64,000 nt of DNA from Halobacterium zhouii (lineage in GTDB: Archaea; Halobacteriota; Halobacteria; Halobacteriales; Halobacteriaceae): NCBI RefSeq assembly GCF_021249405.1, contig NZ_CP089593.1, positions 1,550,001-1,614,000 of the forward strand. Direction: 5' to 3'. The notes beneath the pieces are model-generated. The model had not been told where the DNA came from. It worked only from the letters and a program-made list of their open reading frames with translations, and did no database searches. A program made the position numbers and the translations under genes. How positions within the stretch are numbered: the stretch's first letter is position 1; each line of letters begins with the position of its first letter. This document shows positions 54,368-63,969 of this stretch, piece by piece.

Positions 54368-56581
54368 ATGGACCAGAAGCGGGAACTGACGAGCGTCGAC
54401 CTCGTCGCCCTCACCGCCGAACTGAACGACTACCAGGGGGCGAAAGTCGACAAAGCCTACCTCTACGGGGACGACCTCGTCCGCCTGAAACTCCGGGACT
54501 TCGACCGCGGACGCGTCGAACTCATCCTCGAAGTCGGGGACACGAAGCGCGCGCACGTCGCCGCCCCCGAGCACGTACCGGACGCCCCGGGTCGACCCCC
54601 GAACTTCGCGAAGATGCTGCGCAACCGGCTCTCGGGCGCGGACTTCCACGAGGTCCGACAGCACGGCTTCGACCGCGTGCTCGAGTTCGAGTTCCGGCGC
54701 GAGGACCAGGACACCACCATCGTCGTGGAGCTGTTCGGCGACGGCAACGTCGCGGTACTCGACCAGAACGGCGAGGTCGTCGACGCGCTCCGGACCGTCC
54801 GCCTCAAGTCGCGGACGGTCGCCGCCGGCTCCCAGTACGGCTTCCCGAGCCAGCGCGTCGACCCGCTCGAACTCGACTTCGAGGCATTCGCCGCGCAGAT
54901 GCGGGACTCAGACACCGACCTCGTGCGCACGCTCGCGACCCAACTCAACTTCGGCGGCCTCTACGGCGAGGAACTCTGTTCGCGCGCCGGCGTCGAGAAG
55001 ACGAAGGACATCGAGGACGCTACTGACGAGGAGTTCCGCGCGCTCTACGACGCCAGCGAGCGCCTCTTCAGCGCTATTCGCGCAGGCGAACTCGACCCCC
55101 GCGTCTACTACGAACGCGAGGACGAACAGAGTGAATCCTCGGATGAAGCGAACGGCGAAGCCGTGAGCCGCGAAGACGAAGAGAACGGCGAGGGCGATTC
55201 GGCCGGACAGAAGCCCCGCGGCCACCGCGTCGACGTCACATCTGTCGCACTCGAGGAGTACAGCCACCTCGACTGCGAGCCCTTCGGCTCGTTCAACGCG
55301 GCCCTCGACGACTACTTCACGAACATCGACACCACGGAGGACGAGGAGAGCGGTGAGACGGCCAGTCGCCCGGACTTCGAGGCGGAGATCGAGAAACAGC
55401 AACGCATCATCGAACAGCAGGAGGGCGCCATCGAGGACTTCGCGGAGCAGGCCGAGGCCGAACGCGAGAAGGCCGAACTGCTCTACGGGAACTACGACCT
55501 CGTCGCGGACCTGCTGGCGGCCGTCGAGGACGCGAAAGAGGCGGGTGTCGGCTGGGAGGACATCGAGGAGACGTTCGAGAACGCGGCGGGCGACGTGCCG
55601 GGCGCCGACGCGTTCGTCGGCGTGAACGAGTCGGAGGGCCTGATTCGGGTTCGACTCGACGACCACACCATCAGCCTCGACCCCGAGTCCGGCGTCGAGA
55701 AGAACGCGGACCGCCTCTACACGGAGGCCAAGCGCGTCGAGGAAAAACAGGACGGCGCGCGCGAGGCCATCGAGAACACCCGCGAGGAACTCGAGGCGCT
55801 CCGCGAGCGCCGCGACGAGTGGGAGGCGGCCGACAACGAGGATGGTGAGGAGAGCGACGACGAGGCTGCCGGGGACGACGAGTTCGAGGACGTCGACTGG
55901 CTCTCCCGGGCGTCGATACCCGTCCGACAGCAAGAGCAGTGGTACGAGCGCTTCCGGTGGTTCCGCACCTCGGACGGCTTCCTCGTGCTCGGCGGCCGGG
56001 ACGCCGACCAGAACGAGGAACTCGTGAAGAAGTACATGGACGGCTACGACCGCTTCTTCCACTCGGAGGCCCACGGCGGCCCCATCACTGTGCTGAAGAC
56101 CTCGGCGCCGAGCGAACCGGCGCGGGACGTCGACGTTCCCGACGCGAGTCTCCGGCAGGCCGCGCAGTTCGCAGTGTGTTGTTCCTCGGTCTGGAAGGAC
56201 GGCCGTGGGTCCGGCGACGCTTACATGGTGCAACCCGACCAGGTGTCCAAGACGCCCGAGAGCGGCGAGTACCTGGAGAAGGGGGGCTTCGCCGTTCGCG
56301 GCGACCGGACGTACTTCCGGGACCTGCCGGCGGAGTGGGCGGTCGGCATCGCCTGCGAACCGAACACCCGAGTGCTCGGCGGCCCCATCGACGCGATCCG
56401 GGACCAGGTGGCGACGCTCATCGAGATAGAACCGGGCCGCTACGCGCAGGGCGACGCCGCAAAGCGCATCTACCGAGAGTTCCGCGAGCGCTTCGCGGAC
56501 CAGTCGTTCGTCCGGAAGGTCGCCAGCCCCGACGAAATCCAGAAGTTCATGCCGCCGGGCGGCAGCCGGATCCGGGACTGA
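54368..56581 (+). CDS. rqcH: Ribosome rescue protein RqcH (NFACT family)
   Basis: A 737-residue NFACT/NEMF protein of the ribosome-associated quality control pathway. It binds the 50S subunit with stalled peptidyl-tRNA and directs tail addition. NFACT-N covers residues 1-200 (LVALTAELNDYQGAKVDKAY). A long coiled-coil core lies in the middle, with two very acidic inserts (about residues 255-290 and 487-510). The C-terminal NFACT-R/DUF814 domain contains TSDGFLVLGGRDADQNEELV. The ATG at 54368 is used; the longer frame upstream is basic and has no conserved residues. Pelota, another rescue factor, lies 1.8 kb downstream. Confidence 0.95.
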   Translation: MDQKRELTSVDLVALTAELNDYQGAKVDKAYLYGDDLVRLKLRDFDRGRVELILEVGDTKRAHVAAPEHVPDAPGRPPNFAKMLRNRLSGADFHEVRQHGFDRVLEFEFRREDQDTTIVVELFGDGNVAVLDQNGEVVDALRTVRLKSRTVAAGSQYGFPSQRVDPLELDFEAFAAQMRDSDTDLVRTLATQLNFGGLYGEELCSRAGVEKTKDIEDATDEEFRALYDASERLFSAIRAGELDPRVYYEREDEQSESSDEANGEAVSREDEENGEGDSAGQKPRGHRVDVTSVALEEYSHLDCEPFGSFNAALDDYFTNIDTTEDEESGETASRPDFEAEIEKQQRIIEQQEGAIEDFAEQAEAEREKAELLYGNYDLVADLLAAVEDAKEAGVGWEDIEETFENAAGDVPGADAFVGVNESEGLIRVRLDDHTISLDPESGVEKNADRLYTEAKRVEEKQDGAREAIENTREELEALRERRDEWEAADNEDGEESDDEAAGDDEFEDVDWLSRASIPVRQQEQWYERFRWFRTSDGFLVLGGRDADQNEELVKKYMDGYDRFFHSEAHGGPITVLKTSAPSEPARDVDVPDASLRQAAQFAVCCSSVWKDGRGSGDAYMVQPDQVSKTPESGEYLEKGGFAVRGDRTYFRDLPAEWAVGIACEPNTRVLGGPIDAIRDQVATLIEIEPGRYAQGDAAKRIYREFRERFADQSFVRKVASPDEIQKFMPPGGSRIRD

Positions 56582-56701
56582 CCGCCGTTCTCATCCCGGC
56601 AGTAAACCACCCGTATTCCACCGTATGCGGAGCCAAGAGGCGCGCATACTCCACTATCACTTTATGCCCTGAGTTGTCGTCTAGTCATTCGGTGAACAGC
56701 A

Positions 56702-56983
56702 ATGAAGCAATTTAGAATGAACCTCATCGACTGGACCGCACTCGCACTCGTCGTCGTCGGCGCGCTGAACTGGGGTCTCGTCGGCATCGGATACTTCGTG
56801 GACGCGGCCGCGAACTGGAACCTCGTCAACATCGTCTTCGGGTCGATCCCCGAACTGGAGTTCGCGGTCTACCTCCTCGTCGGCCTCGCCGGCGTCTACG
56901 GGGTCTACTTCGCGTCGAAGGTCGCGGGCGTCGAGACGTCCGACTCCGGGATGGACGTGGGCGAGCGCACCACGCCGAAGTAA
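56702..56983 (+). CDS. DUF378 family small membrane protein
   Basis: A 93-residue protein with two to three hydrophobic segments (LIDWTALALVVVGALNWGLV, then EFAVYLLVGLAGVYGVYFAS) and the DUF378 NWGLVG motif. Function unknown; the family is common in bacteria and haloarchaea. A TATA-like CACTTTATGCC (56659-56669) is about 35 bp upstream. The C-terminus is a short polar tail. Confidence 0.88.
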   Translation: MKQFRMNLIDWTALALVVVGALNWGLVGIGYFVDAAANWNLVNIVFGSIPELEFAVYLLVGLAGVYGVYFASKVAGVETSDSGMDVGERTTPK

Positions 56984-57003
56984 CGACACCGAACAACTTT
57001 TTC

Positions 57004-57396
57004 CTACGCCGTCGGTTCGAGTGAAGTCACCTTGACGCGCCCGACGCCGTCGAAGTTCCGGAGGTCGTAGACGAGTTCGCGGACGCGCTCGGCTGACCCG
57101 CGGCAGAACGCCGTCTCCAGACACCACTCGCCCTGGTGGACGTGACTCGTGGACTGCATCACGTCCTGATAGTCGTGCTGGACGGTGTGGAGTTCCTCGA
57201 TGACCTCGTGGTGGTCGTAGTCGAAGACGAGCGCCGCGACCACCTCGCCCGCGGCGTCCTCCAGGGAGGCGTGGCGCTCGGCGTACTCCTGCATCGCCTC
57301 GCGCACAGCGCGCGAGCGCGAGTCGATGCCCTCGGCCTGCCACGTCTCGTCGAAGGCCGCGAGCAGGTCGTCCGGAACGTTCAGACTCGTTCGCAT
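57004..57396 (-). CDS. nikR: Nickel-responsive regulator NikR
   Basis: A 130-residue protein with an N-terminal ribbon-helix-helix DNA-binding domain (MRTSLNVPDDLLAAFDETWQ) and a C-terminal ACT-like nickel domain. The four nickel ligands of E. coli NikR (H76, H87, H89, C95) align with His74, His85, His87 and Cys92 (HDYQDVM, SHVHQGEWC); the loop before Cys is one residue shorter. The start at 57396 is preferred because an upstream in-frame start nine codons earlier is non-conserved. It is divergent from the His-rich Ni/Co transporter gene, its probable target. Confidence 0.88.
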   Translation of the reverse strand: MRTSLNVPDDLLAAFDETWQAEGIDSRSRAVREAMQEYAERHASLEDAAGEVVAALVFDYDHHEVIEELHTVQHDYQDVMQSTSHVHQGEWCLETAFCRGSAERVRELVYDLRNFDGVGRVKVTSLEPTA

Positions 57397-57488
57397 ACCG
57401 AGTCGTAACTGCGCCACCTGCAAAGTATTACGCGACCCCTGGTTCGGTCATAACAGGCCCTAAACGCGCATGCCGCCGAGAAACGAGT

Positions 57489-58358
57489 ATGCTCGAATCC
57501 GTCCCCGAGGCCGCGCTCGTCGGCGCAGTCGGCCTGGGACTGCTCCACGGCGCGGAACCCGGACACGGCTGGCCGGTCGCCGCGACGTACGCACTCGACC
57601 GCTCGAACAAGTGGCTCTCCGGCCTCGCCGCGAGCACGGTGCTCGGCGTCGGCCACCTGATTTCGAGTCTCGCCGTCGTCGGCGTGTTCTTCCTCGCGAA
57701 GTCGTACGCCGGTCTCGGATCGATGTGGTGGCTGGACTACGTCGCCGGCGGTCTGTTGATTCTGCTCGGCGTGCGCGAGTACCGGCACGGACACTCCCAC
57801 GGCCACGGCGGAGCGGACGACCACAGCCACGACAACTCACACGACCATTCACACGACCACAGCCACTCACACGACCAACACTCAGCCAGCCTCGACGAAT
57901 CTCACAGCCACGACGCCCACAGCCACGACGAACCACACAGCCACGAGCACCCGGACGACCACGACGCCGACCACGCTGACGACGCCGACGACGACGGCGT
58001 GCTCGGCCAGTTGAGAGGGGCGCTCCCGGGTGGCGGCCACTCCCACGACCCCGGGAAACTGGAGGAGGCGGCCGACCGCGGCATCTGGAGCATTGCCGCC
58101 ACCGCGTTCGTGCTCGGGTTCGCCCACGAGGAGGAGTTCGAGATCATCGGCCTGTGCGCGGGGTCGACCGCGTGCCTCGAACTGATGACCGCATACGCGC
58201 TCGCCGTCGTGGTCGGCATCGTCGCGCTCACGCTCCTGCTGGTCGCGGGCTACGAGCGCTACGAGGACCGCGTGTCCAGTCTCGCCGAACACTTCCCGAC
58301 GATCTCGGCGGTCGTGCTCGTCGCGATGGGACTCGGGTTCATCGCGGGCGTGCTCTGA
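57489..58358 (+). CDS. Nickel/cobalt transporter, His-rich (UreH/RcnA-like)
   Basis: A 289-residue membrane protein with about six hydrophobic segments. The first carries HGAEPGHGWPV (His20, His26), the metal motif of the UreH/RcnA-type NiCoT relatives. Residues about 99-185 form a very His/Asp-rich loop (repeated HSHD units) that can bind many Ni or Co ions. The second half begins FVLGFAHEEEFEIIGLCAG. Efflux (RcnA-like) or uptake is possible; the divergent NikR favours nickel homeostasis. Regulation by NikR is inferred from the geometry of the 92-bp spacer. Confidence 0.87.
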   Translation: MLESVPEAALVGAVGLGLLHGAEPGHGWPVAATYALDRSNKWLSGLAASTVLGVGHLISSLAVVGVFFLAKSYAGLGSMWWLDYVAGGLLILLGVREYRHGHSHGHGGADDHSHDNSHDHSHDHSHSHDQHSASLDESHSHDAHSHDEPHSHEHPDDHDADHADDADDDGVLGQLRGALPGGGHSHDPGKLEEAADRGIWSIAATAFVLGFAHEEEFEIIGLCAGSTACLELMTAYALAVVVGIVALTLLLVAGYERYEDRVSSLAEHFPTISAVVLVAMGLGFIAGVL

Positions 58359-58397
58359 AGGGGAGCGCATAACTCGGTCCGGGGACTTCTCCGAAAT

Positions 58398-59465
58398 ATG
58401 CAACTGAAGGACCGCCACCGCACCGAGGGCGAGCACGAGCAGATTACGCTCGTGCCGGAGTCCCTCGACGACCTGTGGCACCTCGCGTACGTCCTCGAAC
58501 CCGGCGACCTCGTGTCCGGGGACACCCACCGCCGCATCCAGCGCAACGACGACCAGATGCGGGACACGGGCGGGGAGCGCGAGCACATGTACGTCACCAT
58601 CGACGTGGAGGACGTGGAGTTCCACAAGTTCTCGAACCGTCTCCGCGTCTCGGGGACCATCGTAGACTGCTCCCGAGAGGACCAGTTGAACATGCACCAC
58701 ACGCTGAACGTCGAGGAACGCGAGGAAATCGAGGTCGAGAAGATCTGGAAGGCCGACCAGTTAGAGCGCCTGGAGGAGGCCGTCGAGGCCACCGACCAGC
58801 CGGAGGTCGCCATCGCCACCGTCGAGGAGGGGAACGCCCACATTCACGTCGTCGCGCAGTACGGCATCGACGAACACGGCTCGTTCTCGGGGACCACCGG
58901 GAAAGGCGAGAACGAACGCGGACGCGACGAACTGTTCGGCGAGCTGGCGACCGCGCTCTCGCACCTCGACGCCGACGCCATCATCCTCGCCGGCCCCGGC
59001 TTCACGAAGCAGGACGCGCTGGACTACGTCGAGGAGGAGTACCCCGACCTTGCGGGGAAGATTACGACCGTGGATACGGGCGCGGTCGGCGAGCGTGGCG
59101 TTCACGAGGTGCTCAAGCGCGGCGCCGTCGACGACGTCCAGGAGCAGACCCGCATCGCCGAGGAGTCCGAACTCATCGACGAACTCACCGAGCAGATCGC
59201 GACCGACGGGAAGGCCGCGTACGGCATCGAGGAAGTCGAGAAGGCCGTCGAGTTCGGCGCCGTCGAGAGCCTGCTCGTGCTCGACGAACGCCTGCGCGTG
59301 GAGCGCGCGGGCGAGGGCGACTGGGACGTCGACGTCAACGAACTCGTGACGCAGGTCGAACAGCAGGGCGGCGACGTCACCGTGTTCAGCCACGAGTTCG
59401 CGCCCGGTGAGCAGTTGCGGAACCTCGGCGGCATCGCCGCTGTCCTGCGGTATCGGCTGGATTGA
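58398..59465 (+). CDS. pelA: mRNA surveillance protein Pelota
   Basis: A 355-residue Pelota/Dom34. It resembles release factor aRF1 and, with aEF1A, dissociates ribosomes stalled on mRNAs. Domain 1 (about 1-125) has the Sm-like [20 protein letters not shown], domain 2 (about 130-260) [20 protein letters not shown] and [14 protein letters not shown], and domain 3 ends in [20 protein letters not shown]. Length is normal. It starts 40 bp downstream of the Ni/Co transporter gene on the same strand. Confidence 0.97.
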   Translation: MQLKDRHRTEGEHEQITLVPESLDDLWHLAYVLEPGDLVSGDTHRRIQRNDDQMRDTGGEREHMYVTIDVEDVEFHKFSNRLRVSGTIVDCSREDQLNMHHTLNVEEREEIEVEKIWKADQLERLEEAVEATDQPEVAIATVEEGNAHIHVVAQYGIDEHGSFSGTTGKGENERGRDELFGELATALSHLDADAIILAGPGFTKQDALDYVEEEYPDLAGKITTVDTGAVGERGVHEVLKRGAVDDVQEQTRIAEESELIDELTEQIATDGKAAYGIEEVEKAVEFGAVESLLVLDERLRVERAGEGDWDVDVNELVTQVEQQGGDVTVFSHEFAPGEQLRNLGGIAAVLRYRLD

Positions 59466-59475
59466 AGCCGGAGAG

Positions 59476-60252
59476 CTACGTCGAAACGTCGACCACGAGT
59501 CCGTCGCGCGCGAACTGAATCTCGCCGTCGAAGTGCTCCGCGATAGACGCCTTCATCTCGTCGTGTTTGCCGTCGGTGTGCGGGTAGAGGTGCGTGAGGT
59601 AGAGTTCCTCGACGTCGGCGCCGGCGAGCGATTCGCCCAACTGGGTGGGGGTCGGGTGGTTCGCCACGTCTACCTCGTCGGGGAACGAGCAGTCGTGGAC
59701 GAGCACCGACGCGTCGTCCGCGAACTCCGCCATCTCGGGAAGCGCCTCGGTGTCGCCGCTGAACACGAGGTCGTCGTCGAAGCGGTAGGCGTACCCGAAC
59801 ATCGAGTGCTCCGTCTCGATGGCGTCCACGTCGAAGCCTGCCACTTCGAAGCTCTCCGACTCATCGACGCCGTCTGCGTCGTCGGACGCCGCCGACGGCT
59901 CGATGTCACGCAGCGTGAGGTCGACTCTGTCCTGCAGGTAGTCGTGGACGGAGAGCAGGTCGGTGACGAGGTCCTCGGTGCCCTCGGGGCCGACGACGGT
60001 GAGGGACTCCTCGCCCGCGAGCCAGCGCGCCTTGAGCAACGGCAGGAGGTCGCTGACGTGGTCGAGGTGGTGGTGCGTGAGCAGGACGGTGTCCACGCCC
60101 TCGTAGCCGACGTCGGTGCGCGCGAGCGTGTGCAGGACGCCGCTCCCGCAGTCCACGAGCAAGCGGTCGTCACCGTCTTCCAGCAGCAGTCCGGTCTGCA
60201 TTCGCTCGCCGGTCGGCATCGCGCTCCCGGTGCCGAGGAACGTCAGTCGCAT
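59476..60252 (-). CDS. RNase Z-like metallo-beta-lactamase-fold hydrolase
   Basis: A 258-residue MBL-fold protein. The metal-binding motif THHHLDH (H60-x-H62-x-D64-H65) is intact, followed by LVFSGDTEALPEMAEF with Asp as the bridging ligand and LTHLYPH near the end. The layout, including MRLTFLGTGSAMPTGERMQT at the N-terminus, is that of RNase Z-related hydrolases; it is shorter than true RNase Z and may have another substrate. It is convergent with Pelota (11-bp gap) and divergent from the Lhr-type helicase across a 485-bp gap. Confidence 0.9.
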   Translation of the reverse strand: MRLTFLGTGSAMPTGERMQTGLLLEDGDDRLLVDCGSGVLHTLARTDVGYEGVDTVLLTHHHLDHVSDLLPLLKARWLAGEESLTVVGPEGTEDLVTDLLSVHDYLQDRVDLTLRDIEPSAASDDADGVDESESFEVAGFDVDAIETEHSMFGYAYRFDDDLVFSGDTEALPEMAEFADDASVLVHDCSFPDEVDVANHPTPTQLGESLAGADVEELYLTHLYPHTDGKHDEMKASIAEHFDGEIQFARDGLVVDVST

Positions 60253-60405
60253 GGTGGAAACGGGGACTGCGCACCGGGTAACGGTTTCGGGTGTTCGACG
60301 GAACGCGAGGGATTCGTACCTACCGGATGAGTTCTCATTTCCGGCCGGACAGTGACCTGTGACACCGACCAACCGCCGTCGCTTCTGCTACTTCGCGATT
60401 ATTCG

Positions 60406-60640
60406 GGTGGGAATGGAAGGGGCGGCACGCTCGGGTTTACCTGTTCGCTCGACAGCAGGGCTCCCGCGAATGAGCGGCGCGAGGCGGCGAAGCCGCCTCG
60501 GAACGTGCGAACGGCGCGAAGCGCCGTGAGCAAGCGAACGAGCGGGATGCTGTCCTCAGAACGCTCCGCGTTCTGATGGATTGCACGAGAGCTTCGCTCT
60601 CGTGAATGTCGAGCGGACGCGGGCGTGCCGGGGCTTCCGA
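60406..60640. repeat. Intergenic element with four triloop hairpins, relative of the 9691-9911 element
   Basis: The 485-bp gap between the RNase Z-like and helicase genes has no gene. It starts with TGGAAGGGGCGGC and ends with a GAGCGGACGCG-GCG-GCCGGGGCTT block, both in common with the 9.7-9.9 kb element. Four perfect hairpins with 3-nt loops lie inside: GAGGCGGC/GCCGCCTC (60481-60499), ACGGCGC/GCGCCGT (60511-60527), CAGAACGC/GCGTTCTG (60557-60575) and CACGAGAGC/GCTCTCGTG (60584-60604). The last two sit at the same relative positions as the two in the other element but with different stem sequences. Confidence 0.65.
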
Positions 60641-60737
60641 GGCGTTGGAGACTGTTCGAGCGGTAGCGGAGCGCCAGCAGACCACATCTCCTAGCGGCGT
60701 CAGACACTTGTCGGTCGCGTTCCAACCACTCGGGAAG

Positions 60738-63470
60738 ATGGGGACGGAGTCGGAGGCGGCGTTGTCGGCGGGTGAGAGCGCCGCCCGTACCGACCGCGAG
60801 GTGCTCGACCGACTCGACCCCGCGGTGCGGGAGTGGTGGATAGAGCGCTTCGGCAGCCCCGACCAGGACGGCGGGTGTTTGACGCCGCCACAGCGCCGCG
60901 CGATTCCGCTGATTCACGAGGAGGAGAACGCGCTCATCGCGGCGCCGACGGGGAGCGGAAAGACGCTCGCGTCGTTTACCGCAATCCTGAACGAGTTGTT
61001 CCAGCGAGAGCAGGACGAGGGGCTGGAGAACGGCGTCTACTGCCTGTACGTGTCGCCGCTGAAGTCCCTCGCGAACGACATCGAGCGGAACCTCGCGAAT
61101 CCGCTGTCGGGCATCGCGGAGAACCTCGCGGAGCGCGGCGTGGAGACGGACGTCCGGCAGGCGATCCGGCACGGGGACACGACGGACTACGAGCGCCGGC
61201 AGATGCTCGAGGAGGCGCCACACGTCCTGAACACGACACCCGAGACGCTCGCTATCCTGCTGAACTCGCCGAAGTTCCGGGAACGCCTCTCGCACGTCGA
61301 GTACGTCGTCGTGGACGAGATTCACAGTCTCGCGGGCGGGAAGCGCGGCACGCACCTCTCGGTGAGTTTAGAGCGCTTGCAGCGACTCGCCGGCGGGTTC
61401 ACGCGAATCGGCTGTTCTGCGACGGTCGAACCGCTGTCGGACATCGCGCGCTTTCTCGTCGGATTCGAGGAGAACGCGGAACCCGGCGCCGAACAATACG
61501 ATGAGACGGAGCAGGACCGCGAGCCCCGGGACTGCGAAATCGTGGACGCGCGGTTCTCGCGGGACTACGACCTCGAACTGCGGTGTCCGACGTCGGACCT
61601 CGTGAACGCGTCGAGTGGCGCGATAAACGACGCGTTCTACGAGGAGTTGGGCGGACTCGTCGAGGGCCACGAGAACACGCTCGTGTTCACGAACACGCGG
61701 TCCGGGGCAGAGCGCGTCCTCGAGAACCTCCGGGAGCGCGGCGTGGTCGCCGAAGCGGACTCGGCGTGCCACCACGGCAGTCTCTCGAAGGACCGCCGGA
61801 AGGACGTCGAGGAGCGCCTGAAGGAGGGGAGTCTGGACGTGGTGACGACGTCGACGAGCCTCGAACTCGGCATCGACATGCCCCACGTCGATCTGGTGGT
61901 GCAGGTCGGGTCGCCCAAGTCCGTTGCCAGCCTGCTCCAGCGGGTCGGGCGCGCGGGCCATCGCCCCGGCAGGACCGTGACGGGCCGCGTCATCGCGCTC
62001 GACCGCGACGAACTCGTGGAGTGTGCGGTGATGCTCCGGCAGGCAGAGCGCGGGTTCGTGGACCGCGTCCACATCCCGGAACGCGCCGACGACGTGGCCG
62101 CCCAGCACGTCTACGGGATGGCGATCGCGGGGCCACTCCGGGAGTCCGAGGTGAAGGCGACCCTGCGCTCGGCGTACCCCTACCGGGACTACGACGATGA
62201 CGCGTACGAGCGCCTGCTGCGCTATCTCACCGCGGACTACGAGGGGATGGAGGACCGGAACGTCTACGCGAAGGTGTGGCGCGACGAGAACGACCCGCCG
62301 GAGGGACAACACCACTACTCGGAGTTCGACGTGGGGCGGACGCTCGTCGGGAAGCGCGGCCGCCTCGCGCGCCCGATTTTACTCCAGAATCTCGGCACGA
62401 TTCCGGACTCCTTTACGGTGAACGTCTACACCCGGGGTGACGACGAGTGGGTCGGGCAACTCGACGAGAGCTACCTCGACACGCTCGAGGCGGGCGACGT
62501 GTTCGTGCTCGGCGGCGACCGGTTCGCGTACCGCTACCGCCGCGGGTCGAAGGTGTACGTCGACCCGACGAGCGAGCGCGCGACCGTGCCGTCGTGGTTC
62601 TCCGAGCGCCTCCCGCTCTCGTACGACCTCGGCAGGGAGATCGCGCGCTTCCAGTCCGAGTTACTGAACCACTACGAGGACGGCGGCGCGTCGGCGGTGC
62701 GGCGGTGGCTCCGCGAATTCCCGCTGGACGGCAACGCGGTGCGGGCGCTCTCCCGCCTGTTCGACGACCAGATACGGTACGCGGGCGCGGACAGCGTGAG
62801 CACCGGCGAGCGCATCGCCATCGAGGAGGTCAAAGACCGCGGCGACTACCGGCGGCGTTACCACGTCCGCGTCCCGTTCGGAAGGCGGTTCAACGACGGT
62901 CTCTCGCGGGTGCTGGCGTACCGCTGCGCGCAGGAGGCGAACGCGAACGTCGCGGTGTCGGTGGCGGACAACGGCTTCACGCTGTCGATGCCGCTGAACC
63001 GCAAGGTCGACGTTGCGGGCCTTCTCCGGGACACCGAACCCGGGGACGTCCGGGACCTGTTGCGGCGCGCGCTCCGAGACACGGACCTCCTCAAACGGTA
63101 CTTCCGCATCAACGCGACGCGCTCGCTGATGATACTCAAGCGGTACAAGGGCTCCGAGAAGTCCGCGAGCAAACAGCAGGTCGCGAGCGAGATGCTGCTG
63201 GGGTTCGCCGAGGAGTTAGACGAGTTCGCGGTGATGGAGGAGACCTACCGGGAACTGACGGAGGACAAACTCGACCTCGCGGGCGTCCGGGAGGTGCTGG
63301 CGAGAGTGCAGGCGGGCGACGTGACGGTCCGCGAGACCACGCTCGAGTCGCCGTCGCCGCGCTCGTTCGGCCTGGCGACGCTGTCCGCGAGCGACGTGGT
63401 GCTCTCGGAGGACGAGGACGCGGTGTTGCGGGAGTTCCACGAGCGGGTGCGCGAGCAACTGGAAGAGTGA
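60738..63470 (+). CDS. Lhr-type superfamily 2 helicase
   Basis: A 910-residue SF2 helicase. Walker A APTGSGKT is at residues 69-76, the DEIH box at 193-196 (VVDEIHSL), motif III is GCSAT, and motif VI is LLQRVGRAGHRPG. The winged-helix and C-terminal Lhr core follow (residues about 450-900), with the WRXX-type NVYTRGDDEWVGQLDESYLD region. Archaeal Lhr proteins translocate on DNA with 3'-5' polarity in repair. The start is the ATG at 60738; the longer frame would run through the repeat element upstream. Together with the XPB-type helicase near 1.8 kb this makes two repair-type SF2 helicases in the window. Confidence 0.93.
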   Translation: MGTESEAALSAGESAARTDREVLDRLDPAVREWWIERFGSPDQDGGCLTPPQRRAIPLIHEEENALIAAPTGSGKTLASFTAILNELFQREQDEGLENGVYCLYVSPLKSLANDIERNLANPLSGIAENLAERGVETDVRQAIRHGDTTDYERRQMLEEAPHVLNTTPETLAILLNSPKFRERLSHVEYVVVDEIHSLAGGKRGTHLSVSLERLQRLAGGFTRIGCSATVEPLSDIARFLVGFEENAEPGAEQYDETEQDREPRDCEIVDARFSRDYDLELRCPTSDLVNASSGAINDAFYEELGGLVEGHENTLVFTNTRSGAERVLENLRERGVVAEADSACHHGSLSKDRRKDVEERLKEGSLDVVTTSTSLELGIDMPHVDLVVQVGSPKSVASLLQRVGRAGHRPGRTVTGRVIALDRDELVECAVMLRQAERGFVDRVHIPERADDVAAQHVYGMAIAGPLRESEVKATLRSAYPYRDYDDDAYERLLRYLTADYEGMEDRNVYAKVWRDENDPPEGQHHYSEFDVGRTLVGKRGRLARPILLQNLGTIPDSFTVNVYTRGDDEWVGQLDESYLDTLEAGDVFVLGGDRFAYRYRRGSKVYVDPTSERATVPSWFSERLPLSYDLGREIARFQSELLNHYEDGGASAVRRWLREFPLDGNAVRALSRLFDDQIRYAGADSVSTGERIAIEEVKDRGDYRRRYHVRVPFGRRFNDGLSRVLAYRCAQEANANVAVSVADNGFTLSMPLNRKVDVAGLLRDTEPGDVRDLLRRALRDTDLLKRYFRINATRSLMILKRYKGSEKSASKQQVASEMLLGFAEELDEFAVMEETYRELTEDKLDLAGVREVLARVQAGDVTVRETTLESPSPRSFGLATLSASDVVLSEDEDAVLREFHERVREQLEE

Positions 63471-63498
63471 GACCGTCCACACTCCGGGTTCGTCGAGG

Positions 63499-63918
63499 TC
63501 AAACTTCGCCGATGTCGTGGACGGCGAGTCGGTCGTACGTCCCGCCGAGCACCACGCCGTACGCGACGTGCGCGAGCAGCGACGCGACGAGGAACGTCAC
63601 GATACCGTCCCCGAACGGGGCGGCAAACGCGCTGATGAAGCCGACCCAGAGCACGATGCTGAACACCAGTCCGCGGCCCGCGTCAGTGCCGCCGGGGAGG
63701 AAGCCGGCGAAACTCAGGAACATGAGCGGCCACCCGAAGATGCCGACGAGCACGAACAGCACGAAGCCGAGGAACTGCTGGTTCAGACCGACGAATCCGG
63801 CGAGTAACTGGAACGGGTTGATCTCCGTTCCCGTCAGGACGTCGCTGGCCAGCAACACGAGGATGAGGACCGCGGTGGCCGGAACGCCGGCCACGATGGC
63901 TGCTCTCCAGTCTTTCAT
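63499..63918 (-). CDS. Four-helix membrane protein (DUF6789-like)
   Basis: A 139-residue protein with four hydrophobic segments (AAIVAGVPATAVLILVLLAS, then QFLGFVLFVLVGIFGWPLMF, GLVFSIVLWVGFISAFAAPF and FLVASLLAHVAYGVVLGGTY). I associate it with the DUF6789 family, often found near terminal-oxidase genes in haloarchaea, but this is from memory. No catalytic motif. It is followed downstream (lower coordinates) by the convergent helicase gene and preceded by the C-terminus of another minus-strand gene at the window edge. Confidence 0.75.
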   Translation of the reverse strand: MKDWRAAIVAGVPATAVLILVLLASDVLTGTEINPFQLLAGFVGLNQQFLGFVLFVLVGIFGWPLMFLSFAGFLPGGTDAGRGLVFSIVLWVGFISAFAAPFGDGIVTFLVASLLAHVAYGVVLGGTYDRLAVHDIGEV

Positions 63919-63969
63919 GTTCGTGTAAGATGCATCACAGAACGAAAAAACTACTCCAGAAACGGCGTC

